IMG/VR virus record: IMGVR_UViG_3300009152_000132
Location: 1-31,319 of that record
Strand: one strand, 5' to 3'
Length of the DNA: 31,319 nt
Origin: a virus
Within the stretch, counting starts at the first letter, position 1. Each line of letters opens with the position of its first letter. The notes under the pieces are model-generated. The model saw only the letters and a program-made list of their open reading frames with translations, had not been told where the DNA came from and searched no databases. The position numbers were made by a program, and so were the translations under genes. Of this stretch, positions 22,259 through 28,667 are shown piece by piece.

Positions 22259-22364
22259 CCATATTGAAGCACACTATACGATAGGTTTAGGTCTGCTTCT
22301 ATATCCTATCACGGCATAGTATGAAGTTATCTCTAGACCTTGGCCGTAATGTGCTTTAATATGG
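22259..22364 (-). ncRNA. Putative double-pseudoknot RNA element B
   Basis: The outer arms CCATATTAAAGCACA and TGTGCTTCAATATGG pair over 15 positions with one mismatch. Inside, on the minus strand, three helices interleave in the order a-b-a'-c-b'-c': ACGGC with GCCGT, AGGTCT with AGACCT, and GATAGG with CCTATC. This is a nested double pseudoknot. The 5' arm begins with the encoded CCA of tRNA-Glu, so processing of the tRNA 3' end would free the element. Family and function unknown. Confidence 0.6.
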
Positions 22365-22436
22365 CACACCGTAGGAGAATCGAACTCCTCTTCCATCCGT
22401 GAAAGGGATGTGTCCTAACCGATAGACGAACGGTGC
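22362..22436 (-). tRNA. tRNA-Glu (TTC)
   Basis: Acceptor GCACCGT/ACGGTGT (G-T at the first pair), D-arm GTC/GAC with GG in the loop, anticodon stem CATCC/GGATG with loop CTTTCAC (anticodon TTC), T-arm AGGAG-TTCGATT-CTCCT, discriminator G and an encoded CCA shared with the first bases of element B. Confidence 0.93.
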
Positions 22437-22444
22437 AACAAACT

Positions 22445-22529
22445 TGGTGGGGATGGAAGGAATCGAACCTCCTCACCCGAAAGAACTGATTTACAGTCAG
22501 CCGCCACTCTCCTACTTAGCCGCATCCCC
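22445..22529 (-). tRNA. tRNA-Tyr (GTA)
   Basis: 85 bases with a long variable arm as expected for bacterial tRNA-Tyr. Acceptor GGGGATG/CATCCCC, anticodon stem GCTGA/TCAGT with loop CTGTAAA (anticodon GTA), discriminator A and an encoded CCA. Confidence 0.93.
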
Positions 22530-22535
22530 ATTTTC

Positions 22536-22958
22536 TTACGCTACATCTTCGTAGCTTTCTTCATCTTCATAGAAGTCATCATGTGGATCAGTATTAATGA
22601 TAACATCACCAAATACAATCAGACCATCTTCGTATCGTACTTCAAAGTCTCTAGCAAACTCAACTTCGTTGATGTATGTATTATCTTCACCCTTATCCCA
22701 CATCTCTACAGGAATACATGCAAGACAACCAGCATCCACGCCATACTTGAAACCATTACCATCACGATACAATCCATCACCGTACTTGGTACTGAATACA
22801 GCAAAGAACTTTCCTGATTGCTTATCAGCCATTATACCACCACGATCAACAGCCTGATACATGAAGAAGTCTGTTTCTTTCAGTAATCTATCGTACGTAG
22901 CATAACTCAGTACATAACAGGGGTCTGCAATTACATACTTACCGGCAGCTAATTTCAT
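22536..22958 (-). CDS. Conserved phage protein with DPCYV motif
   Basis: 140 residues. GKYVIADPCYVL (6-17), KFFAVFSTKYGDGLYRD and YGVDAGCLACIPVEMW belong to a phage family of unknown function resembling DUF4241-type proteins. The C-terminus is very acidic. A good sigma70-type promoter precedes it and the tRNA cluster follows 7 bases after its stop, so tRNAs may be cotranscribed with it. Confidence 0.7.
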   Translation of the reverse strand: MKLAAGKYVIADPCYVLSYATYDRLLKETDFFMYQAVDRGGIMADKQSGKFFAVFSTKYGDGLYRDGNGFKYGVDAGCLACIPVEMWDKGEDNTYINEVEFARDFEVRYEDGLIVFGDVIINTDPHDDFYEDEESYEDVA

Positions 22959-22987
22959 ATAATATCCTTTATCAAGTTAACAAAGAT

Positions 22988-23016
22988 ATTATCTCATATT
23001 GGTGAAATAAAGTCAA
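22988..23016 (-). promoter_or_regulatory. Sigma70-type early promoter
   Basis: TTGACT (23016-23011), TTATTT at the start of a 17-base spacer, then GATAAT (22993-22988). It faces the gene starting at 22958 and very likely the tRNA cluster behind it. Confidence 0.8.
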
Positions 23017-23041
23017 CAGCTAAAACACCGCATATAATGCG

Positions 23042-23227
23042 TTATTTTTTGATCAGTGGATTGTCAATAGGTTCATCTATGTAAGCACCCATCTCTTCAC
23101 TGATCCTCATCATTTCTTGTAGTGCTTTCTCTTGGTCTGCCTTCTTTTTAAAGATTGCATCCCAGTTGTTATCATACTCATCAATTGAGATGGTGATTGG
23201 TCTTGGTTTACTACCTTTGCCGCTCAT
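23042..23227 (-). CDS. Conserved small phage protein (SGKGSKPRP type)
   Basis: 61 residues. The N-terminus MSGKGSKPRPITISIDEYDNNWDAIF is a well-known small phage protein signature found in many tailed phages. The start has a GGAGGATAT ribosome site. Function unknown. It follows the metallophosphoesterase gene by 12 bases. Confidence 0.75.
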   Translation of the reverse strand: MSGKGSKPRPITISIDEYDNNWDAIFKKKADQEKALQEMMRISEEMGAYIDEPIDNPLIKK

Positions 23228-23239
23228 ATATCCTCCACA

Positions 23240-23842
23240 TTACCTTCTAAAGTCAGTCATACCACCTTGCTCTTTGATTCTGATTTTAACATCCTCAAGT
23301 GAGATGGGTGTAAAGTCAATTTGTTCAACACTAACATTAAAGTACCTTGGATCAATAACTTCTTTCTCCACTGTGTATGGTCTAGGATCAAAAGGTTCAG
23401 GAGCATGCTCTTCAACCTTTATCTTCTTCATTACACGGTTGCTGTGAAGGTGACCATGAATGTTAACACCAAACCTAGCAATGCTTTCTTCGTGTACAGG
23501 AATGTGACTCATGATCATTCCGTTCAAAACATGGTATCCTCTAATATCTCTAAAGTGTGGCGTGTAATCTTCTAGTTTAAAGATATCATGGTTGCCCTTG
23601 ATTAGAACTTTACTACCATTCAACCTGTGAAGAGTGCTTAGAGCTTTCCTATTAATTACAACATCTCCAAGATGGTACACCTTATCGTTTGGTTTGACAA
23701 CAGAGTTCCATCTCTTGACCATGTCCTCATCCATCTCTTCTGGAGTATCCCAAGGTCGAAGTTTGGTACCATCATTTCGAAGGAAATGGCAGACACCAGC
23801 GTGACCAAAATGTGTATCGCTAACTAAAAATATGTTTGCCAT
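23240..23842 (-). CDS. Calcineurin-like metallophosphoesterase
   Basis: 200 residues. Metal-binding motifs in order: D9-T-H11 (VSDTHFGH), H57-LGDVV, KGNHD, a lone His in IMSHIPVH and GHLHS near residue 150. The family contains phosphodiesterases and phosphatases; the substrate is unknown. Start ATG has a GGAGG ribosome site and comes directly after a terminator, yet no promoter is obvious between them, so some readthrough is likely. Confidence 0.9.
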   Translation of the reverse strand: MANIFLVSDTHFGHAGVCHFLRNDGTKLRPWDTPEEMDEDMVKRWNSVVKPNDKVYHLGDVVINRKALSTLHRLNGSKVLIKGNHDIFKLEDYTPHFRDIRGYHVLNGMIMSHIPVHEESIARFGVNIHGHLHSNRVMKKIKVEEHAPEPFDPRPYTVEKEVIDPRYFNVSVEQIDFTPISLEDVKIRIKEQGGMTDFRR

Positions 23843-23856
23843 CCTTACCTCCTTAA

Positions 23857-23882
23857 TAAAAAAACCCGAGTGTTACTCGGGT
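23857..23882 (-). terminator. Rho-independent terminator overlapping a stop codon
   Basis: ACCCGAGT and ACTCGGGT form an 8-bp stem with a three-base loop followed by TTTTTTT on the minus strand. The TAA stop of the 41-residue gene (23875-23873) lies in the stem-loop itself. Confidence 0.92.
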
Positions 23883-23998
23883 CTGTATGTATACTTATCC
23901 TTACGCGTGTATGTCTTCTTTGAATCAACAACACGCATTCGGTACTTCGGTGTACGAAGATCCTTAGCTACTGCATTAGGTTTTCTTTCCCTTTTCAT
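23873..23998 (-). CDS. 41-residue basic phage protein
   Basis: The product starts MKRERKPNAVAKDLRTPKYR and ends KDKYTYRPE; it is very basic. Similar tiny proteins (KPNxVAKxLRTPKYRxRVV) are common in T4-like and other tailed phages. The start overlaps the 3' end of the lipoprotein gene by 23 bases, with an AAAGGC-type site upstream; the stop lies inside the terminator stem. Function unknown; the charge suggests nucleic acid binding. Confidence 0.75.
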   Translation of the reverse strand: MKRERKPNAVAKDLRTPKYRMRVVDSKKTYTRKDKYTYRPE

Positions 23999-24515
23999 TT
24001 AAAGCCTCATCTAAGTCTTTGAATTGATCGTCTCTGTCCTTTGGATTCCTACGAAGACCATCAAACAGCTTACGACCTTGGTCAGCTGACATCTTCAGCA
24101 TAACAAAAGCTCGGAACCCACCATCCTCTTTAGCTACCACTAACTTCTCTCTCGTGTACATTGAAAGAGCTTGGTTAGTTACTTGCTTAGATACACGATC
24201 CACTTCACGATCTATATCTTTCATCTTACTACCACTATCTTCTTTCAAGCTCTCACGCATCAAAGATTCAATCTTAACTCCGATACGATTAGCAAGCTCC
24301 ACTCGAGCGTTCATCATTGCTTTATCAATTGCAAACTGCATATCTTTTGATGTATCAGTAGCAGTGACCACAATCTCATTATCAGTCTTAACTGGTTCAG
24401 CAGCAAACCAATCTGGTACAGTTCCTTTTGATGGAGGTATCTCGACCATTTTAGAACTAGATGCACATCCTGTCAAAGCCATTGAAATGGCCATCATAAT
24501 ATAAAGTTTCTTCAT
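23976..24515 (-). CDS. Putative outer-membrane lipoprotein
   Basis: 179 residues from the ATG at 24515. MKKLYIMMAISMALTGCASS is a lipoprotein signal with the lipobox L-T-G-C (Cys about residue 17). The mature part (PDWFAAEP, ATDTSKDMQFAIDKAMMNARVELANRIGVKIES) resembles LPP20-type lipoproteins. An upstream in-frame ATG would bury the signal, so the later start is chosen; it follows the previous stop by one base. Phage lipoproteins can block superinfection; that is inference. Confidence 0.78.
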   Translation of the reverse strand: MKKLYIMMAISMALTGCASSSKMVEIPPSKGTVPDWFAAEPVKTDNEIVVTATDTSKDMQFAIDKAMMNARVELANRIGVKIESLMRESLKEDSGSKMKDIDREVDRVSKQVTNQALSMYTREKLVVAKEDGGFRAFVMLKMSADQGRKLFDGLRRNPKDRDDQFKDLDEALNEKGKKT

Positions 24516-24516
24516 G

Positions 24517-25173
24517 TTAATCCCATAAATTTTGATAATATTTGCCAAAGAGCCTGAAGCCGTTAGTTATACGGTCCTGAACTTTCTGACGTGCTTCCCA
24601 ATCACAGGTACGGTCACCTGTATTACTCATAGTATACACCTTTTCAGATTTGTTTGTCAACGGGTTAGTATACTCTTCATCAGTTTCAGTCCACTTAGTC
24701 TCACCCCATTCACCTGACCAAAACTGGTCATCCCAATCTTCGTTGAGCTCACTCTCAAAAGCAAATATCATTTCACCCATTGCCCAATCCCACCGTTTAA
24801 AGTGGTTATCATCAGTATCCCACTCATCTTTCTTTGGTGGAGCTGATGTACTTTTGAGTTCATCAGGTACATCTGTATCATCCACCAAAGGAGATCCATG
24901 CTTAGTCTTTTGAAGCTGCTTTAACATTGGTAGAATAATATGAGCTAACGTATGATCCATTGACCATGTATCCCATGGATCAATCCTAACCTTGATCTTT
25001 TGTTTCCTGTGCTTTTCTATCCACCAACACAACGACATCAAACCAGGAATATTATAAATCCATTCACCAAGGGTATATACGCGATTATCGTTCCTGTCCA
25101 TCCAGAACAAGATCTTCTCAGCAATCTGATAAGGACCTATCCAGTTTCTGTACGGTCCAATATGTACTTTCAT
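24517..25173 (-). CDS. Conserved phage protein of unknown function (IGPYRNWIGPYQ type)
   Basis: 218 residues, rich in Trp, Asp and His. The start MKVHIGPYRNWIGPYQIAEK and the DRVYTLGEW segment mark a family common in tailed phages. No catalytic motif is clear. The start overlaps the stop of the 48-residue membrane protein in an ATGA arrangement. Confidence 0.75.
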   Translation of the reverse strand: MKVHIGPYRNWIGPYQIAEKILFWMDRNDNRVYTLGEWIYNIPGLMSLCWWIEKHRKQKIKVRIDPWDTWSMDHTLAHIILPMLKQLQKTKHGSPLVDDTDVPDELKSTSAPPKKDEWDTDDNHFKRWDWAMGEMIFAFESELNEDWDDQFWSGEWGETKWTETDEEYTNPLTNKSEKVYTMSNTGDRTCDWEARQKVQDRITNGFRLFGKYYQNLWD

Positions 25174-25316
25174 ACGTCCCCTCTAACTAACCAATCAATG
25201 ATTAAGACTGCAACTAATAGCATAACTACAACCTCAACCAAAGTAAAGCGTTTACGAAGTTGGTATTCCCAATCGTATCCTAGTAGCTTTTCATACCAAC
25301 GTTCAATTATTTTCAT
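25170..25316 (-). CDS. 48-residue single-pass membrane protein
   Basis: MKIIERWYEKLLGYDWEYQL starts the product; a hydrophobic stretch VEVVVMLLVAVLIIDWLV (27-44) near the C-terminus follows a basic segment, so the N-terminus should stay inside. It overlaps the genes on both sides (14 and 4 bases), as is normal here. Unknown function. Confidence 0.6.
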   Translation of the reverse strand: MKIIERWYEKLLGYDWEYQLRKRFTLVEVVVMLLVAVLIIDWLVRGDV

Positions 25317-25734
25317 AATCAATCTCGTTAATGAATTTCATTTTCTCATCCTCACTCCAAGAGGATAGGTAACCATTATCTTTATTAAATAATTCTAGGT
25401 ACTCTTCCTTAGTAATTTTTCGAGCATCGAATGCATTAACATCAAGATGCTTCTGACTAAACTCTTTAAGAGAATCACCACCCATTACTACCTCATCATA
25501 TGCATGAGACTCTTCCTTGGCTCGTACAACATATCTTATGTGAAATATGCTGTAACAATCAACCATGTACAGATCACCTTCGGCTTTTGTTAGACTGTAG
25601 GATCCGTCTTTGAGGTCGGTCCACTTTAACTCATCCCCAATTTTAAATCCACTGCCTTCTAGGATTTCATCATTAAGTTCGATATAAAGTTCACCGTTCT
25701 CGTTTTCTTTAACAGGTAATGTCCACTTCTTCAT
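25303..25734 (-). CDS. AbrB/MazE-like protein with C-terminal extension
   Basis: 143 residues. The first 50 (LPVKENENGELYIELNDEIL, then GFKIGDELKW and YSLTK) follow the swapped-hairpin AbrB/MazE DNA-binding pattern. The remainder (ESHAYDEVVMGGDSLKEFSQ...) is an unrecognised acidic domain. The GAGGAG ribosome site lies directly after structured element C, so expression may be controlled by that RNA. Confidence 0.6.
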   Translation of the reverse strand: MKKWTLPVKENENGELYIELNDEILEGSGFKIGDELKWTDLKDGSYSLTKAEGDLYMVDCYSIFHIRYVVRAKEESHAYDEVVMGGDSLKEFSQKHLDVNAFDARKITKEEYLELFNKDNGYLSSWSEDEKMKFINEIDYENN

Positions 25735-25748
25735 ACATTCTCCTCAAA

Positions 25749-25826
25749 TTATATTGAAACACACTACCCTAGATAAGTCTTTGGGACGGACTATACACCG
25801 TATATTCGAAGTGTGTTTCAATATAA
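25749..25826 (-). ncRNA. Putative structured leader RNA element C
   Basis: Perfect 17-bp inverted arms (TTATATTGAAACACACT / AGTGTGTTTCAATATAA) enclose 44 bases. Inside, ACGG and CCGT pair, and CCC/GGG plus AGT/ACT could interleave in the same order as element B, though these are short. It lies about 14 bases before the start of the AbrB-like gene and directly after a GAAA-capped hairpin. Its position suggests cis control; function unknown. Confidence 0.5.
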
Positions 25827-25848
25827 GAAGTAGGGTTTCCCCTACTTC
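25827..25848 (-). terminator. GNRA-capped hairpin after HTH gene
   Basis: GAAGTAGGG and CCCTACTTC form a 9-bp stem with a GAAA tetraloop three bases after the stop of the HTH gene. TTATATT follows, a weak T run, so it may be a terminator, a stability hairpin, or part of the structured leader with element C. Confidence 0.6.
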
Positions 25849-25851
25849 ATC

Positions 25852-26166
25852 TTACGCACGAGCTAACGACTCTTGCAAACGAGCATCAGCTTTTTCGCTT
25901 TTCACAAAACGCTTGTAGTAGTAAGCGTTAGCATACGTGATGTTAAGCGTCTTTGATACGTCCTTTGCGCTGAGTCCCTGACCGTACAGGTTTACTGCCT
26001 GCGTCTTTAGATCCACCGACTTTGTCTGTGGCTTCTCGGTCACTACTGGATCCGGATTCCGAGCCAGTTTGCGCTGTGGCTTTTTTGAGAATACATTGTT
26101 AAAAGCCTCCAATTGCTGCTCCGCGGTATAGCCAGTGTCTGGATCCACTTTAGATTTTGTTGCCAT
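25852..26166 (-). CDS. HTH-containing DNA-binding protein
   Basis: 104 residues from the ATG at 26166, which has an AGGAG site and the TTATATTATG start context. The C-terminal half VNLYGQGLSAKDVSKTLNIT...YYYKRF is a clear helix-turn-helix; the N-terminal half is Pro/Lys-rich and probably disordered. It looks like a small phage regulator. Base use appears more GC-rich than nearby. Behind a good sigma70-type promoter. Confidence 0.72.
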   Translation of the reverse strand: MATKSKVDPDTGYTAEQQLEAFNNVFSKKPQRKLARNPDPVVTEKPQTKSVDLKTQAVNLYGQGLSAKDVSKTLNITYANAYYYKRFVKSEKADARLQESLARA

Positions 26167-26212
26167 AATATAAACTCCTAATAAGTTAATCAATTAATTT
26201 AACAGCTTGACC

Positions 26213-26241
26213 ATTATCGTACATTACCAAAATTAGGTCAA
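26213..26241 (-). promoter_or_regulatory. Sigma70-type early promoter
   Basis: TTGACC (26241-26236), TAATTT at the start of a 17-base spacer, GATAAT (26218-26213), 47 bases upstream of the HTH gene start. Overlaps no coding sequence beyond the upstream stop region. Confidence 0.8.
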
Positions 26242-26246
26242 CGCCT

Positions 26247-26429
26247 TCAAAATACGCATGAACTGTGGGTCATAGCAAGTCTTTTTAAAATAGTAACATC
26301 AGTTTCAGACAAAATTCCTTCGTTTTTGTACATTTCTGCATCCTTTATTGTCTGACGCAGCATGGCTGGTTTGTGCTTGAAGCAGTTTACAGCCTTAATA
26401 AAGTTATCACGTAGTGATTCGTTATTCAT
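26247..26429 (-). CDS. Unknown small helical protein
   Basis: 60 residues from the ATG at 26429, chosen for its GAGGAAG site and 8-base overlap with the upstream gene. It is predicted to be helical (NFIKAVNCFKHKPAMLRQTI). Third gene of a set of three small genes from the promoter at 26841. Function unknown. Confidence 0.55.
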   Translation of the reverse strand: MNNESLRDNFIKAVNCFKHKPAMLRQTIKDAEMYKNEGILSETDVTILKRLAMTHSSCVF

Positions 26430-26631
26430 CTTCTTCCTCAAAATCATTAACAGTTAACATTTTATAAAGAGCAATGTAGTCTTTGCTGAGTTTGTAAAGT
26501 GCACGAAACCCCTCTTGCTCATACTCATTAAGATTAAGATCTTCAAGATCACGTGCCTCTTGCATTGTTCTCACACACTGATGCAAGTCGTTCATTGTAT
26601 TCTCGAACATACAGTAGCTCATATTAGCCAT
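26422..26631 (-). CDS. Unknown small acidic protein
   Basis: 69 residues, helical and acidic at the C-terminus (NDFEEEDE). ATG with GGAGATGG upstream; overlaps the upstream gene by 8 bases. Second gene of the small-gene set. No family recognised. Confidence 0.55.
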   Translation of the reverse strand: MANMSYCMFENTMNDLHQCVRTMQEARDLEDLNLNEYEQEGFRALYKLSKDYIALYKMLTVNDFEEEDE

Positions 26632-26812
26632 TATCCATCTCCTTCAACTGCTTAGCAATTGAATTAGTGACCACGTAGACAGCTGTCATAACAGCCATGG
26701 GGTTATCAGATGCTTTTGCAACCATCAAAGCATACTCGAATGCCTCCTCGATTGTCTCACGGTTGGCAAATATTGGTGTGTGAATGTCGTTTAGAATTTC
26801 ATTCAATGTCAT
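26624..26812 (-). CDS. Unknown small helical protein
   Basis: 62 residues, helical (ETIEEAFEYALMVAKASDNP). Strong GAGGAG ribosome site. First gene after the promoter at 26841-26869, so probably early expressed. No function recognised. Confidence 0.6.
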   Translation of the reverse strand: MTLNEILNDIHTPIFANRETIEEAFEYALMVAKASDNPMAVMTAVYVVTNSIAKQLKEMDNG

Positions 26813-26840
26813 AACATCTCCTCATCAAGTTAGTTTGATA

Positions 26841-26869
26841 AGTATAGACCTCAAATGAAATTAAGTCAA
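26841..26869 (-). promoter_or_regulatory. Sigma70-type early promoter
   Basis: TTGACT (26869-26864), TAATTT at the start of a 17-base spacer, TATACT (26846-26841). It drives the three small genes 26812-26247. Confidence 0.8.
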
Positions 26870-26878
26870 CAACTATTT

Positions 26879-27442
26879 TTACGCTGCGTAATGGAGATTA
26901 GTAGCCAAAAGATATTTGGAATTTGATAACGGTTTTTCACCTGTGTGCGGGAAAAACCAGTTGGGAGGGAATATAAGAAGGGAGCCCTTTTTTGGTTTGA
27001 ACGATAATCCAAGGTTAGGGAAAGTAGTCTCACCACCTTCTTCTACGTCATTGAGATAACAAAAGAGGTTCAAGAATCTTGAGCTACTAGCTTTGTCACC
27101 AATATCAACATGAAGTTTAAACTCATCATGATCATTCACCTCATACTTCTTGAGTCTGATTAATTCAAATGAATAATCTTCTGGAAAGAATTCGCGGAGA
27201 CCAACCTCTGTTGCATACTTCTGTGCATGATTGTGAAACATGAATGCAACTGACTTGTTAATGTTGTTATAAAGTTCTTCGTCAGATATACCAGTAAAAT
27301 CCAACTTGGTGAAGTTGGGGGCACCTTCGTTATCGTACCGCTCAGCTACTTCTTTATTCTCTTCAAAGAACTTAATGAAGAAGTCACAGTAGTCGTTAGG
27401 AAGTACGTTGTCGTAACACTTGACCAAGTTGGATAGATTCAT
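26879..27442 (-). CDS. 2OG-Fe(II) oxygenase (prolyl hydroxylase type)
   Basis: 187 residues from the ATG at 27442, the first after the upstream stop. The iron triad is H111-V-D113 and H166, and K177 fits the 2-oxoglutarate carboxylate ligand. LFCYLNDVEEGGETTFP and KPKKGSLLIFPPNW are typical of the prolyl-4-hydroxylase branch abundant in marine T4-like phages. The substrate (protein side chain or nucleobase) is unknown. Confidence 0.9.
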   Translation of the reverse strand: MNLSNLVKCYDNVLPNDYCDFFIKFFEENKEVAERYDNEGAPNFTKLDFTGISDEELYNNINKSVAFMFHNHAQKYATEVGLREFFPEDYSFELIRLKKYEVNDHDEFKLHVDIGDKASSSRFLNLFCYLNDVEEGGETTFPNLGLSFKPKKGSLLIFPPNWFFPHTGEKPLSNSKYLLATNLHYAA

Positions 27443-27449
27443 ATTATTT

Positions 27450-27680
27450 TTAAGGTTTAGGTGGAAGGTCAATGTAAGTACCCCATGGAAGCCTCAGTGC
27501 AATATCAACAGTATCTGGACCTCCTTTATCTACCCACATTTTTGAGATTGCTGTCATCATATATCCCTGCTTGATCTCATACCTGACTTCATATTGAGAG
27601 TGATCATATACACCATCAGGTACCCAAGGAAACTGCTTCCTCGTGTGTCTTGATTCAGGATCAAATGGAAGGTCACTCAT
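27450..27680 (-). CDS. Unknown small protein after queD
   Basis: 76 residues, rich in aromatic residues and Pro, predicted beta (SQYEVRYEIKQGYMMTAIS, LRLPWGTYIDLPP). Four-base ATGA overlap with queD. Conserved-looking, but no family is recognised. Confidence 0.6.
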   Translation of the reverse strand: MSDLPFDPESRHTRKQFPWVPDGVYDHSQYEVRYEIKQGYMMTAISKMWVDKGGPDTVDIALRLPWGTYIDLPPKP

Positions 27681-28207
27681 TCAAACAGATCCTCATTCCA
27701 TTCACGATGACCTTCACGGAAAGCCATGTTAGACTGTGTTTCACGCACCTCAACACGATAACACCACAAGCGCTTAGCCTCACCTATGCCCCAGTAGTCA
27801 GGGATGTATACGCCGTTTACATACTTGTATAACTGATCAGCAAGACCTTCACATCCAAGTTTAGGAAGGACAACAACCTTTGCTATGTTGCGACGCTGTG
27901 CTTCCTCATACCAATCAATGTTTGGATCATCTTCTGCAACTAGCAATGTGTGATCAAATTGATCTTGTAATACTTCTTTTAGTTCTTTCAATCCACCATA
28001 GTCAGCTGCCCAGTTACGAACATCTAGATCATTAGTGCCAAAATAAAACTTCATACTAAATGCATATCCATGAATAAGGTTGCAATGCGAGTCAGCACGA
28101 TGCTGACGGTATGCTACTGGAAATGCATCCACATACTCTTTAGTACTCGTGTACTTGTATGTGATAGGAGGATGTTTAGGTCCCAACGCTATGTCAAATA
28201 TGTCCAT
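27677..28207 (-). CDS. queD: 6-carboxy-tetrahydropterin synthase-like (QueD)
   Basis: 176 residues. The PTPS/QueD site region reads QHRADSHCNLIHGYAF (35-50): C42 is the catalytic cysteine and H46 a zinc ligand, but the usual HGH is HGY, so one zinc ligand is replaced by Y48 or taken over by H36/H41. FDHTLLV and CEGLADQLYKYV follow the family pattern. It makes 6-carboxy-tetrahydropterin from dihydroneopterin triphosphate (FolE product). It overlaps the phosphoribosyltransferase gene by 14 bases. Confidence 0.82.
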   Translation of the reverse strand: MDIFDIALGPKHPPITYKYTSTKEYVDAFPVAYRQHRADSHCNLIHGYAFSMKFYFGTNDLDVRNWAADYGGLKELKEVLQDQFDHTLLVAEDDPNIDWYEEAQRRNIAKVVVLPKLGCEGLADQLYKYVNGVYIPDYWGIGEAKRLWCYRVEVRETQSNMAFREGHREWNEDLFE

Positions 28208-28646
28208 TTTTTTCCCACCAAAAGTTAACCCACTCTTTATCTACATCTCGGTCTATTTGATTAAACCAAAAGTCTGGAACAACAAGATCCTGTGCTGTGT
28301 TATGCACAATACATGCCACACTAACATTAATCTCATCTTCCCTGCCCCAGATGTCCAACAGCTCTCGAATGGTTTTACCGCTGTCTATAATATCATCTAC
28401 AAGAAGTATTTGTTTTCCTTCAATGATTGATTGATAGAGATCCTCTGGACAGTATTTGTATCCAGTATCTCTCGTGGACCACTCCACAACCCGTAAAGGA
28501 ATCTCAAGCCTGTGAGACAGAACAGTAGAAGCAATAAGACCACCACGACTGATTCCAACCACATTGTCAAATCTGATCTCACTCTGTCGGACTTGCTGAT
28601 CAAGGCAAGCCATCGCTTTGAAGAAAACATCAATTGTTATGTCCAT
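28194..28646 (-). CDS. Phosphoribosyltransferase (Gpt-like)
   Basis: 150 residues. The PRPP-binding motif is ILLVDDIIDSGKTI (80-93), and VVGISRGGLIAS (29-40) is the PPi loop. The length and motif fit xanthine/hypoxanthine-guanine phosphoribosyltransferases. It may salvage guanine, perhaps released by the base exchange of DpdA; this link is inference from context. Located between queE and queD in one operon. Confidence 0.88.
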   Translation of the reverse strand: MDITIDVFFKAMACLDQQVRQSEIRFDNVVGISRGGLIASTVLSHRLEIPLRVVEWSTRDTGYKYCPEDLYQSIIEGKQILLVDDIIDSGKTIRELLDIWGREDEINVSVACIVHNTAQDLVVPDFWFNQIDRDVDKEWVNFWWEKNGHI

Positions 28647-28667
28647 AAAGTATTCTTTTCAAGTGTG

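Noticed and set aside
22186-22364. Paired inverted repeats as a CRISPR array or as insertion-sequence ends.
   Set aside because: Spacing and sequence of the units differ, no target duplications or transposase are seen, and inner helices fit an RNA fold better.
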